Assembly (NCBI RefSeq): GCF_900156735.1
Contig: NZ_FTOL01000006.1
Location: 1-64,000, forward strand
Direction of reading: 5' to 3'
DNA length: 64,000 nt
From: Chryseobacterium ureilyticum
Lineage (GTDB): Bacteria > Bacteroidota > Bacteroidia > Flavobacteriales > Weeksellaceae
The notes under the pieces were generated by a model. It saw only the letters and a list, made by a program, of their open reading frames with translations, did no database searches and was not told the origin of the DNA. Below, piece after piece: positions 18,710 to 27,004 of this stretch. Made by a program: the position numbers and the translations under genes. Within the stretch, counting starts at the first letter, position 1. Each line of letters starts with the position of its first letter.

Positions 18710-19402
18710 TTAAGACTTCATAGCAGTTAGCATACCACCATAAACTCTATTTAAGTTATTAAGATTAGATGTTAAACCTTGTAGCTCTTGATTGAATTTT
18801 TCAGAATGTTCAACAGACTTTTGCATATCTGAAACATATTTGCTTGCAAATTCAGCTTGTTTTTTACCGCTTTCCAATTGCATAGCATATAATGCATTCA
18901 TACTTTCCATATGCTGAGCAGCTTTATTTAACTGATCATTATATTTATGTGTAGAAGCAGAAACGTCAACAGTTTGGTTGATTTGATCTACAGAGCTTGA
19001 AAATTTATCGATTCCTGTTCTTAGTCTTTCGAATAATTGAACGTCTAATCTTGCGTCTTCAAGCATTTTATCCAATTTGGTAGAAAGAGAATTCTCTAGT
19101 TCAGCAAATTGGTTACCTGTATTTCTAGTTGTTACATTTGAGTGTAAAGGGTTTGGGTTAGCATGCTTATCTAATAATTCAGGATAAACGTTTTCCCAAG
19201 CGTAAGACTCTTCAGTTTTTGGAGGGTCAAAGGCAAAAATAATAAAGATAATAGCCTCTGTAATAAGTCCTACAGTAAGAGCGATATTACCGTTAATTGG
19301 TCCCAGGGTAATGTGAGTAATTTTAAGCCAAGCTCCAAGAATTACAATTGCAGCACCGAATGAATAGAAGAAATTCATCCAAGCATCTTTCGTCTTAAAC
19401 AT
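18710..19402 (-). CDS. gldL: Gliding motility / T9SS motor protein GldL
   Basis: GldL (PorL) is the inner-membrane stator-like partner of GldM. The 230-residue product has two N-terminal transmembrane helices (about residues 9-27, FFYSFGAAIVILGAWLKIT, and 36-58, NIALTVGLITEAIIFIIFAF) with a Glu in the second helix that fits the proton-path glutamate known in the family. A long cytoplasmic helical tail follows (SLSTKLDKMLEDARL, and repeated Gln/Asn-rich coiled-coil segments ending LNRVYGGMLTAMKS). It lies 60 bases after gldK in the operon. Confidence 0.97.
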   Translation of the reverse strand: MFKTKDAWMNFFYSFGAAIVILGAWLKITHITLGPINGNIALTVGLITEAIIFIIFAFDPPKTEESYAWENVYPELLDKHANPNPLHSNVTTRNTGNQFAELENSLSTKLDKMLEDARLDVQLFERLRTGIDKFSSSVDQINQTVDVSASTHKYNDQLNKAAQHMESMNALYAMQLESGKKQAEFASKYVSDMQKSVEHSEKFNQELQGLTSNLNNLNRVYGGMLTAMKS

Positions 19403-19462
19403 ATTGAGTTAGTTTTTTTAATGTTAAATAAAATTGTATTGAAAAATAGTTGTTTTGATTGA

Positions 19463-20884
19463 TTATCTGTTAACTCTTCTTGGCTTAACAGCTGCTTCAG
19501 GGATATCCTGAACAGTTCTAAATCCGATATAGCTTCTTGCTGAATCTTTTCTTTCCCAATCTCTAGCCCCCGTCATTAATGCATATCCTATATCTTTCCA
19601 AGATCCACCTCTTACAGATCTTTTAGTATCCTTTTTATCTTTTGTAGAAGGATTTAATGTAGAAGAGAATCCATATGAAGAATTGTTATATGCAGATTCA
19701 GTCCACTCAGAAACGTTCCCAGCCATATCATATAATCCAAACCCATTTTTCTTAAATTTCTTAACTGGAGCTGTATATGTATAAGTACCCTTTTTCTCGT
19801 CTTCCATGTAGTTACCTCTCTTAGGTTTGAAGTTGGCAAGGTAGCAACCTCTGTCATCCATTAGATATGGACCTCCCCAAGGGTAAGTGGCATTTTGCAT
19901 ACCACCTCTTGCAGCATATTCCCATTCAACTTCGGTAGGAAGACGGAACTGCAATGGTCTTTGTTTTTTTCTTTTTAAACTTTCGTTGTAATCTGTTTTC
20001 AATTTAGATCTGAAGTTACAATAAGCTCTTGCCTGATCCCAAGTTACACCTACTACAGGGTAGTTTTTGTAAGCTTTGTGCCAGAAATATTGTTCAAATA
20101 ATGGCTCATTGTATGCAAAGTGGAAGTCTTTTACCCAAACAGTTGTATCAGGATAGATCGCGATACTTTGACTCTTTAGGTAATTCGCTCCTCTTTCATT
20201 GTCTGCAAGTGCAGCATCCATATCTCCCCAACGGTAAGTATATTTAAGTTTACTTACGTCTAAAATTCTTTCGTTTCCTATTCTGGAAGAAGCTGGCAAA
20301 TACATAGATTCTAAAACTTCTGCGTATTCTACATCCGGATATTTTGATGTGCTCCAGTGTAAAGGAATTTTCCAATCTAATCTTTTGCTGGCATCATAGC
20401 TTCCGTCTTCACGGCCGCCCTGCCCTTCCATATATTCCTGATAAGGTGTTAAATTTTCTTCTTTTTTAGCAAGGTATGCATAATCTCCTATGCTTGCTCC
20501 TCTGCCTCCACCTTCGTCACCACCTTCTCCGGCAGCTTCTGCTAGTAGAGTTCTTGCAATAGAGTCTCTTACATAGTTAATGAATACCCTGTATTCTGAA
20601 TTGGTAGTTTCTGCTTCATCCATGAAGAAAGAAGAAACAGTAACTGTCTTCAATGATGCTTTTTCAGGAGTATTTGTTGGATCCTGATCTGCTAAACCAG
20701 CAACAAATGAACCTGCAGGAATTGCAACCATTCCGTATGGTCTTTCCGCAACAAATGATTTTGTTTTTTCTCTTGGTATCAATTCTCCTTTTGTTCCTGG
20801 CTTCCCTACAGAAGAGCTGCCACCACCTGAACAAGATACCGATGCTACCGACGCAGACAATAATAAAAGAAATATCCTTTTCAT
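19463..20884 (-). CDS. gldK: Gliding motility / T9SS lipoprotein GldK
   Basis: GldK (PorK) is an outer-membrane lipoprotein that forms the ring with GldN. The signal MKRIFLLLLSASVASVSC gives lipidated Cys18. The body is a formylglycine-generating-enzyme-like (SUMF1) domain, visible as MVAIPAGSFVAGLADQD, VSSFFMDEAETTNSEYRVFI, VGVTWDQARAYCNFRS, RLPTEVEWEYAARGG, YDMAGNVSEWTESAY and RSVRGGSWKD. The domain is structural in this family rather than catalytic. It is the first gene of gldKLMN. The gap to glmS upstream is 108 bases without a visible terminator, so either a separate promoter or read-through from glmS is possible. Confidence 0.97.
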   Translation of the reverse strand: MKRIFLLLLSASVASVSCSGGGSSSVGKPGTKGELIPREKTKSFVAERPYGMVAIPAGSFVAGLADQDPTNTPEKASLKTVTVSSFFMDEAETTNSEYRVFINYVRDSIARTLLAEAAGEGGDEGGGRGASIGDYAYLAKKEENLTPYQEYMEGQGGREDGSYDASKRLDWKIPLHWSTSKYPDVEYAEVLESMYLPASSRIGNERILDVSKLKYTYRWGDMDAALADNERGANYLKSQSIAIYPDTTVWVKDFHFAYNEPLFEQYFWHKAYKNYPVVGVTWDQARAYCNFRSKLKTDYNESLKRKKQRPLQFRLPTEVEWEYAARGGMQNATYPWGGPYLMDDRGCYLANFKPKRGNYMEDEKKGTYTYTAPVKKFKKNGFGLYDMAGNVSEWTESAYNNSSYGFSSTLNPSTKDKKDTKRSVRGGSWKDIGYALMTGARDWERKDSARSYIGFRTVQDIPEAAVKPRRVNR

Positions 20885-20992
20885 GTTAATTTTTATAATT
20901 AAGCCGTAAATATATAATTTTTTTAAGAAACTTTTAAGATTTATTTTGAAATAACGAAAGAAATCTAAATTTATTTTATTTACAACAAATTT

Positions 20993-22846
20993 TTATTCAA
21001 CAGTCACAGATTTTGCTAGGTTTCTCGGCTGATCCACGTTTGCACCTCTATATACTGCGATGTAATATGCAAGCAGTTGTAAAGGCACTGACGCCACGAT
21101 TGGAGAGAAACATTCTGATGTTTCTGGAATTTCAATAACATAATCTGCCATTTGGCTAACCTGACGGTCACCTTTATTAACGACAGCAATAACTTTTCCT
21201 TTTCTGGCTTTAATTTCCTGAACATTACTCACAATTTTATCATAGTGACCTTTTTTAGGTGCTATAATAACAATTGGCATATTCTCATCAATAAGAGCAA
21301 TTGGACCATGCTTCATTTCTGCAGCAGGATATCCTTCTGCATGGATGTAAGAAATTTCTTTTAATTTCAGAGCTCCTTCTAATGCTGCAGGATAGTTGTA
21401 TCCTCTTCCTAAGTAAAGGAAGTTTGTTGCTTTTATAAAGTCTCTTGCAATATTCTGAGTTAACTCATGAGTAGCACTTAATACTTCTTCAATTTTTTTA
21501 GGAATAGCATCAAGTTCAGCAATTAAGCTCATAAATTCAGCGTTTCCTAAGTTTCCGTTATGTTTTCCTAGTTTAAAGGCAATTAACGTAAGGATTGTAA
21601 GCTGTGCTGTAAATGCTTTTGTGGAAGCAACTCCAATTTCAGGACCTGCATGGGTATATGAACCAGCATCAGTAATTCTTGCAATAGAAGAATCTACAAC
21701 ATTACAGATACCATATATAAATGCTCCTTTTTCTTTTGCCAATTTTAATGCAGCCATAGTATCTGCAGTTTCTCCTGATTGAGAGATTGCAATAACTACA
21801 TCTTTATCGGTAATGATAGGGTTTCTGTATCTGAATTCTGAAGCATATTCTACTTCAACCGGAATTCTTGCATACTCCTCAATAAGATATTCACCAATAA
21901 GCCCTGCGTGCCAAGAAGTTCCACAAGCAATAATGATAATTCTGTTTGCATTCTTGAACTTTTCTACATGATCCCAGATTCCAGCCATTTTAATAACGCC
22001 TTCATCCACAAGAAGTCTCCCTCTCATTGTATCATGGATAGATTTAGGTTGTTCAAAGATTTCTTTAAGCATGAAATGCTCATATCCACCTTTTTCAATC
22101 TGTTCTAAACTTAATTTAAGTTCCTGAATTTCAGGCTCAATTTTTGAATTCTCATTGATTGTTCTGATATCAACACCGTTTTCCAAAGAAATCGTTGCCA
22201 TATGTCCTTCTTCAAGATAGATCGCTTCCTTTGTAAATTCTACGAAAGGAGACGCATCAGAAGCAATGAAATATTCTTTGTCTCCAATTCCGATTGCTAA
22301 AGGAGATCCTAATCTCCCCACCACTAAAACTCCAGGATAATCTTCATGGAGAGCAGTAATTGCATAAGCACCATATACTTCGTTCAAAGCATATCTTACT
22401 GCAGTTGGGAAATCTGTTTCAGGATTAAGATCCATAAAATATTGAATTAGGTTTACCAATACTTCTGTATCTGTTTCAGATTTGAAGGTAAAGCCTTTAT
22501 CAGTAAGCATTGTTTTAATAGTATCATAGTTTTCAATAATACCATTGTGTACAATCGCTATTTTTCCATTATTTGACAAATGCGGGTGAGAGTTTCTATC
22601 ACTTGGAACCCCATGGGTAGCCCAACGAGTATGTCCCATACCAATTTTTGCTGTCCCTTTTAATCCCTCCGAAATATTCACCAAATCATCAACCTTACCT
22701 TTTGTTTTTTCAACTTCAAGTTTATTATTTGAACCTTCTAAAACAATTCCAGCACTGTCATACCCTCTGTATTCCAATCTTCTAAGACCGTTGATAACAA
22801 TCTCATAAGCATCCTGAAATCCTGTATATCCTACTATTCCGCACAT
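20993..22846 (-). CDS. glmS: Glutamine-fructose-6-phosphate aminotransferase
   Basis: GlmS makes glucosamine-6-phosphate from fructose-6-phosphate and glutamine, the first step toward UDP-GlcNAc for peptidoglycan and LPS. The 617-residue protein begins MCGIVGYTGF, with catalytic Cys2 exposed after Met removal. The glutaminase domain covers about residues 1-230 (GHTRWATHGVPSDRNSHPH, NGIIENY). Two SIS sugar-isomerase domains follow (ACGTSWHAG, SQSGETADT, then EGALKLKEISYIHAEGYPA) and the usual C-terminus PRNLAKSVTVE closes it. The gene is 28 bases downstream of a DUF4270 lipoprotein gene on the same strand. No glmS ribozyme is visible in this short gap. Confidence 0.98.
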   Translation of the reverse strand: MCGIVGYTGFQDAYEIVINGLRRLEYRGYDSAGIVLEGSNNKLEVEKTKGKVDDLVNISEGLKGTAKIGMGHTRWATHGVPSDRNSHPHLSNNGKIAIVHNGIIENYDTIKTMLTDKGFTFKSETDTEVLVNLIQYFMDLNPETDFPTAVRYALNEVYGAYAITALHEDYPGVLVVGRLGSPLAIGIGDKEYFIASDASPFVEFTKEAIYLEEGHMATISLENGVDIRTINENSKIEPEIQELKLSLEQIEKGGYEHFMLKEIFEQPKSIHDTMRGRLLVDEGVIKMAGIWDHVEKFKNANRIIIIACGTSWHAGLIGEYLIEEYARIPVEVEYASEFRYRNPIITDKDVVIAISQSGETADTMAALKLAKEKGAFIYGICNVVDSSIARITDAGSYTHAGPEIGVASTKAFTAQLTILTLIAFKLGKHNGNLGNAEFMSLIAELDAIPKKIEEVLSATHELTQNIARDFIKATNFLYLGRGYNYPAALEGALKLKEISYIHAEGYPAAEMKHGPIALIDENMPIVIIAPKKGHYDKIVSNVQEIKARKGKVIAVVNKGDRQVSQMADYVIEIPETSECFSPIVASVPLQLLAYYIAVYRGANVDQPRNLAKSVTVE

Positions 22847-22874
22847 ATTTATTTTGTCTAGTGTTTATTGTGTT

Positions 22875-24482
22875 TTATTTTTTTGTCCCGTAAGTAACAA
22901 GCAATTTGATTTTCAAATCTGAATTGTCATTTCCAACTAAAACTGCTCTATTCATTTCCGTTGCTCTGGTTGTATACTGAGCTCCTGCAGGAGTTCCCTG
23001 AGCATTCTTAACAAATGCACCTAAATTCAAATTCAAAATCAAATCCTCAGCAGAAAATTCTTTAGCTTCTGTAATATCCTTAAGTGTCTTTGTTACTGTT
23101 AAATCATAGTATTCAGGCTTATCACTTGTCTTCTTACCATAATAATACATAGGAAGTCCGCTCGCTACATCTGAAGTAAATGGATACTGCTTCACTCCAT
23201 CAACAATTTTCATAGGAGGAACAAGTGTAAATTTACGATCACCTTCCACAGAATGTTTATTTTCAAAAGTTAAAGGATCTACGTATACTCTGATTTTAGC
23301 TCCTACAATAGCTTTCTTCGCATCATAAAGCTCTCTTCTAAGATTACTAAGAGTTTCTTTAGAAATTTTCACTCCTACAGATGGTCCACCCATACCTTGA
23401 ACATATAGTTTTTGATCACCCGTTACCTTGTTTGCGCTATTCAATATAGCTGTAAAAGAGCCTGGTCTGTTATATTCATACTTTCCAATATGAGCATTTG
23501 AGCTTCCTAAGTTAAATTTAAGAGTCGTTTGTGGGTGAGTTGTAGTTCCATTTTCTGTTTTATCATATTTATAGTACATGATAATTTCTAAATCATTAGG
23601 AGAAAACTGGAAAAGATATTTGTCTGTTTCGCTTACAGAAAGCTGAATTCCTCTGAAATATCTGATAAAGTTAGAAGCATCCTGAAGTTCAGGCTTTCCT
23701 TTTTTATCTATGATACGAGTCTGGAAAAAGTTATTATCTAACTTCATTCTGAACCCTAGATTTCCAGTAAACAGATTTGTATTATCTGATTTTTTTGTAA
23801 CGGTTACCGTACTTACATTTCCGTCAAAAACTGCTGAACCTAAAAGATCACCAGTAACAACAGGTGCATTAGAACGCGTAAACGCATCATTATTAGTATC
23901 TATGAAAGATGTTACCTCATGAACATTAATAGTCATAGCCTTAGAAATCTTACCATATTTACGAACCGGATAAGTTTTTTTATCTATTGAAACAGCTACC
24001 GTTTCATTCCCAACAGGGAAGTCACTTCTGTCATATGCTCCCGGAGCTTTGATAGAGTCTGCAATATAATAAGTATCATCCATTGTATTCGCTGGAGGTC
24101 TTACTACCAGCACAACAGAGTCTACTTTTGCATTCGGTCCGCTAAAATCAAAGTTATCTACAGGCATTCTCAACTGAGTAACATAAGATGCTTTCTGCAT
24201 CCCAAACTGTCCTTCAGTAAAAGATCCTAATACGCCCACACCTACTGAAGTACCTGAAGCATTAAGCCCGGCAATAAGTCTGGAAGCATCACTCCTGATA
24301 GAGTCATTATTACTAATATTGTAAGCGATAACATCATATGGAGTTTCAACACCTACTGCTGCATCTTTATCGAAAAGCTGCTCACCAAGAGAATCCGGAT
24401 CTGGTTCACAGTTGTAAAGTATTGCACTTCCGAAAACCGCCAAGAAAAGCATGGCGAAAGTCCTTTTAAGAGTATGAGTCAT
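22875..24482 (-). CDS. DUF4270 domain lipoprotein
   Basis: This is a 535-residue Bacteroidota-specific protein. The lipoprotein signal is seen as TFAMLFLAVFGSAILYNC, with Cys at about residue 26 followed by EPDPDSLGEQLF. The beta-rich remainder matches the DUF4270 pattern, including an early LGSFTEGQFGMQKASYVTQL segment, a VDSVVLVV strand and a late C-terminal segment RATEMNRAVLVGNDN. The family's function is not established, and surface or periplasmic placement is inferred from the lipobox. It lies 13 bases after the glycogen-synthase-like gene and 28 bases before glmS, a compact unit suggesting an envelope-related role. Confidence 0.88.
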   Translation of the reverse strand: MTHTLKRTFAMLFLAVFGSAILYNCEPDPDSLGEQLFDKDAAVGVETPYDVIAYNISNNDSIRSDASRLIAGLNASGTSVGVGVLGSFTEGQFGMQKASYVTQLRMPVDNFDFSGPNAKVDSVVLVVRPPANTMDDTYYIADSIKAPGAYDRSDFPVGNETVAVSIDKKTYPVRKYGKISKAMTINVHEVTSFIDTNNDAFTRSNAPVVTGDLLGSAVFDGNVSTVTVTKKSDNTNLFTGNLGFRMKLDNNFFQTRIIDKKGKPELQDASNFIRYFRGIQLSVSETDKYLFQFSPNDLEIIMYYKYDKTENGTTTHPQTTLKFNLGSSNAHIGKYEYNRPGSFTAILNSANKVTGDQKLYVQGMGGPSVGVKISKETLSNLRRELYDAKKAIVGAKIRVYVDPLTFENKHSVEGDRKFTLVPPMKIVDGVKQYPFTSDVASGLPMYYYGKKTSDKPEYYDLTVTKTLKDITEAKEFSAEDLILNLNLGAFVKNAQGTPAGAQYTTRATEMNRAVLVGNDNSDLKIKLLVTYGTKK

Positions 24483-24495
24483 TAAAAATGTGTTT

Positions 24496-25266
24496 TTAAT
24501 AAAGTTGGTTTATAGAATCTACGTCAAGATACTCCGACTTTTGAATAGTCGTTTCGTTGAAAGCTTTATCAAGGTCTTCATCAAGGAATTCATCTCCTTT
24601 TACAACGGCATCCACGTAGTTCATACTTTCGATAACAAAACTTTTGATTGTTGGGTTATCTAACGCTTTTAATCCTGAAATATTATCAAACTTCAGCTTT
24701 TCATCGATCTTTTTGTCAAGATCAGCGTCTTTCTCATTGTAAAGGGAAAGAACAATTTTAGCGTCTTTAAAGTAAGTATCTGATTCGTAATAAGTTTTCA
24801 GATAAATTGGAACAAAAGAAGACATCCATCCATTAAGGTGGATCACATCAGGTACCCAATTTAATTTTTTGATGGTTTCAATTACTCCTCTGGCAAAGAA
24901 AATAGCTCTTTCGTCGTTATCATCGAAAGGTGTTCCTTCATCGTCGAAATAATATTGCTTTCTTTTGAAGTATTCTTCGTTATCAATAAAGTAAACCTGA
25001 AGTCTTTCCCCCGGAAGAGACGCTACTTTAATGATCAGAGGTTGGTCCAGGTCATTGATAATAATATTCATCCCTGAAAGACGGATCACCTCATGAAGTT
25101 GGAATTTCCTCTCACTTATTTGTCCAAATCTTGGCATAAAAACTCTTACATCATTGCCTTCATTGTGCATCTTAAGTGCCATTTTGTTTACCACTGCAGC
25201 CATATTGGTGTCTTCTTGATATGGATACATCTCTGTAGTAATGTACAGTATTTTTTGATTCGGCAT
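24496..25266 (-). CDS. Glycogen/starch synthase-like protein, N-terminal GT5 domain only
   Basis: The start chosen is the ATG at 25266 (MPNQKILYITTEMYPY), giving 256 residues. A longer frame from a TTG at 25308 overlaps a TAATTTTG promoter element and is unlikely. The product covers only the N-terminal Rossmann half of glycogen synthase (VVNKMALKMHNEGNDVRVFMPRFG, then WVPDVIHLNGWMSSFVPIYLK). It stops where the C-terminal nucleotide-sugar domain should begin; normal length is about 470-480. The ADP-glucose-binding KxGG segment is replaced by EDTN. Catalytic glycogen synthesis is therefore doubtful. It heads the unit with DUF4270 and glmS, divergent from panC. Confidence 0.8.
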   Translation of the reverse strand: MPNQKILYITTEMYPYQEDTNMAAVVNKMALKMHNEGNDVRVFMPRFGQISERKFQLHEVIRLSGMNIIINDLDQPLIIKVASLPGERLQVYFIDNEEYFKRKQYYFDDEGTPFDDNDERAIFFARGVIETIKKLNWVPDVIHLNGWMSSFVPIYLKTYYESDTYFKDAKIVLSLYNEKDADLDKKIDEKLKFDNISGLKALDNPTIKSFVIESMNYVDAVVKGDEFLDEDLDKAFNETTIQKSEYLDVDSINQLY

Positions 25267-25305
25267 AAACTTTCTATCTAATTTTTGTAAAAATGCTTTA
25301 ATGTG

Positions 25306-25313
25306 CAAAATTA
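25306..25313 (-). promoter_or_regulatory. -7 element of the glycogen-synthase-like/DUF4270/glmS unit
   Basis: The minus strand reads TAATTTTG, matching TAnnTTTG, 40 bases before the ATG at 25266. Its position argues against translation starting at the TTG at 25308. No clear -33 TTG lies at the right distance. Confidence 0.45.
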
Positions 25314-25409
25314 CAAAAAAACATCCAACATTATTTTAATTAACATTTTTTTACGAAATTTCCCTTTTCCAAAGTATTAAAAACACATATTATTATGTGA
25401 TATTTTTAG

Positions 25410-25417
25410 TATTTTTG
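25410..25417 (+). promoter_or_regulatory. -7 promoter element of panC
   Basis: TATTTTTG matches TAnnTTTG and lies 20 bases before the panC ATG, giving a leader of about a dozen bases. With the element at 25306 it makes a divergent promoter pair. The -33 box is not evident. Confidence 0.45.
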
Positions 25418-25437
25418 AATAAGTATTAAAATAAACT

Positions 25438-26286
25438 ATGGAAGTTATAAAAAACAGGAAAATACTTCAGGATTTCATTGAAAGACAGAAGGAAATGGGA
25501 AAAAGAATTGGCTTTGCCCCTACCATGGGAGCATTGCACAAAGGTCACCTTTCTCTATATGAAGAGGCAAAAAAGGAAAATGACCTTGTTATTTCTTCAA
25601 TTTTTGTAAATCCTACCCAATTTAACAATCCTGAGGATCTTGAAAAGTACCCGAGAGACATCAACAGGGATATTTTGATTCTGGAAAACTCCGGGCTTGT
25701 GGATGCTGTTTACATCCCTGAAGTTACAGATATTTACCCTGAGAAAGCAGAAAGCCAACATTATGATTTTGACGGATTAGAGAATGAAATGGAAGGAAAA
25801 TCCAGACCGGGACATTTTGATGGCGTAGGAACTGTTGTAGAAGAACTTTTCAGGCAGGTACAACCAGACAATGCTTATTTTGGAGAAAAAGATTTTCAAC
25901 AACTTTCCATTATCAAAAAAATGGTTGATAAAAAACACCTCCCCGTTAACATAAAAGGAGTTTCTATTTACAGAGCAGAAAATGGTTTAGCTTTAAGCTC
26001 AAGAAACCAAAGACTTCATGAAGAGAGAAGAGATGCCTCTAAAATCATTTACGAAACTCTAGAGAAAGTAAATGACTGGTTCAAAACAGTCAGTATCCCT
26101 GAAATAAAGGAAAGAGTTGCAGATATTTTCGATGATCAAAAGGGAATGCAGCTGGAATACTTCCTGATTGCAGATGAAAACACGTTACAGGAAACTGATT
26201 TCTTCTATAAAGACAGAAACTTCAGAGCTTTTATTGTAGTGGTAGTGGATGGAGTAAGATTAATTGACAATATGCATTTGGATTAA
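25438..26286 (+). CDS. panC: Pantothenate synthetase
   Basis: PanC joins pantoate and beta-alanine with ATP to make pantothenate, the precursor of coenzyme A, in the cytoplasm. The 282-residue product has the HIGH-type nucleotide motif (FAPTMGALHKGHLSL), the pantoate site SIFVNPTQFNNPEDLEKYPR, the conserved FGEKDFQQL and the KMSKS-like ALSSRNQRL. Length and start are normal. It is monocistronic: divergent from the glycogen-synthase-like gene upstream, and followed by a terminator 25 bases after the stop. Confidence 0.98.
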   Translation: MEVIKNRKILQDFIERQKEMGKRIGFAPTMGALHKGHLSLYEEAKKENDLVISSIFVNPTQFNNPEDLEKYPRDINRDILILENSGLVDAVYIPEVTDIYPEKAESQHYDFDGLENEMEGKSRPGHFDGVGTVVEELFRQVQPDNAYFGEKDFQQLSIIKKMVDKKHLPVNIKGVSIYRAENGLALSSRNQRLHEERRDASKIIYETLEKVNDWFKTVSIPEIKERVADIFDDQKGMQLEYFLIADENTLQETDFFYKDRNFRAFIVVVVDGVRLIDNMHLD

Positions 26287-26311
26287 TAACAAAATCCTTA
26301 ATAAAATACAG

Positions 26312-26338
26312 TCCCGGTCATTATATGGTCGGGATTTT
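26312..26338 (+). terminator. Terminator of panC
   Basis: An 8-bp stem (TCCCGGTC / GGTCGGGA with two G-U pairs) with an ATTATAT loop is followed by TTTTATTTG, 25 bases after the panC stop. Confidence 0.75.
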
Positions 26339-26485
26339 ATTTGTTCGATATTAGTTAAGCTCAACATCAATCACAGTTGATCAGTAAGCAAGGCTTATAA
26401 TTTATTAGTAGATATTAAATTCAAAAAGTAGTCTATAGATTTCAATCATGAAGGTGAATATGTGACTTTAGATTGCAGTGAATAT

Positions 26486-26518
26486 AAAAATCAAAGGCCT
26501 CCTGAGGGAGACCTTTGA
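26486..26518 (-). terminator. Terminator of the tRNA cluster
   Basis: On the minus strand a 12-bp stem with one mismatch (TCAAAGGTCTCC / GGAGGCCTTTGA) and a CTCA loop is followed by five T. It lies 55 bases beyond the last tRNA-Lys, so it ends the Lys-Leu-Lys transcript. Confidence 0.8.
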
Positions 26519-26571
26519 AACACCAAATCACAAAATATTAATATGAAAAAAATTTACTTTTCAGTAAACTT

Positions 26572-26651
26572 GTGACCCGGCTGGGATTCGAACCCAGGAC
26601 CCATACATTAAAAGTGTATTGCTCTACCAGCTGAGCTACCGAGTCGGCCAC
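26572..26651 (-). repeat. 80-base direct repeat containing tRNA-Lys (copy 1; copy 2 at 26816-26895)
   Basis: The two tRNA-Lys genes and their immediate flanks (GTGAC side and GGCCAC side) are identical over 80 bases at 26572-26651 and 26816-26895, with the tRNA-Leu between them. This indicates duplication or gene conversion. Confidence 0.9.
26573..26645 (-). tRNA. tRNA-Lys (UUU), second copy in transcription order
   Basis: On the minus strand a complete 73-base cloverleaf is seen. The acceptor pairs GACTCGG with CCGGGTC. The D-arm has GCTCAGCTGGTAGAGC, and the anticodon stem ATACA/TGTAT encloses TTT. The T-arm is CTGGG-TTCGAAT-CCCAG, with discriminator A. No encoded CCA. It is identical to the copy at 26817, including several flanking bases. 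Confidence 0.97.
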
Positions 26652-26698
26652 AATTAAAAATAATAAAATATTTTCAATTATAAAAATTTTCTTTGCAG

Positions 26699-26781
26699 TG
26701 CCTGCGACTGGACTCGAACCAGCACATCCTTAGGAAACCACCCCCTCAAGATGGCGTGTCTACCAATTTCACCACGCAGGC
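26699..26781 (-). tRNA. tRNA-Leu (GAG)
   Basis: An 83-base class II tRNA lies on the minus strand. Acceptor GCCTGCG pairs with CGCAGGC. The anticodon stem CCATC/GGTGG closes the loop TTGAGGG with anticodon GAG. A long variable arm and the T-arm CTGGTTCGAGTCCAG follow, with discriminator A. It lies between two identical tRNA-Lys genes. Confidence 0.96.
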
Positions 26782-26816
26782 AATAAAATCACAAAAAATT
26801 GTAATAATATTGCTAG

Positions 26817-26889
26817 TGACCCGGCTGGGATTCGAACCCAGGACCCATACATTAAAAGTGTATTGCTCTACCAGCTGAGCTACCGAGTC
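26817..26889 (-). tRNA. tRNA-Lys (UUU), first copy in transcription order
   Basis: This is the same 73-base sequence as the copy at 26573, with anticodon TTT in loop CTTTTAA. It is closest to the promoter at 26944-26972 and so is transcribed first. Confidence 0.97.
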
Positions 26890-26943
26890 GGCCACTTTGA
26901 TAACAAGTTTTCATTTAAGCAATGTCCCTTGTTTTAAGTGGTG

Positions 26944-26972
26944 CAAAGATATGACTTTTTTCTATATCTCAA
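26944..26972 (-). promoter_or_regulatory. Promoter of the tRNA cluster
   Basis: On the minus strand TTG (26970-26972) and TATCTTTG (26944-26951) are separated by 18 bases, matching the Bacteroidota -33/-7 pattern. It lies about 55 bases upstream of the first tRNA-Lys. Confidence 0.65.
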
Positions 26973-27004
26973 AACTTTTTCGCAAATTTGTTTAAAAAAA
27001 ATTC

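Noticed and set aside
22847-22874. glmS ribozyme upstream of glmS
   Set aside because: The gap to the upstream gene is only 28 bases, far too short for the ribozyme.
25267-25308. TTG start extending the glycogen-synthase-like protein by 14 residues
   Set aside because: The TTG lies inside a TAATTTTG promoter element, and the ATG at 25266 gives the normal family N-terminus.
26693-26878. A 61-codon plus-strand frame over the tRNA cluster
   Set aside because: It is antisense to tRNA-Leu and tRNA-Lys; its LGFEPRTHTLK-type text is a well-known tRNA artefact.
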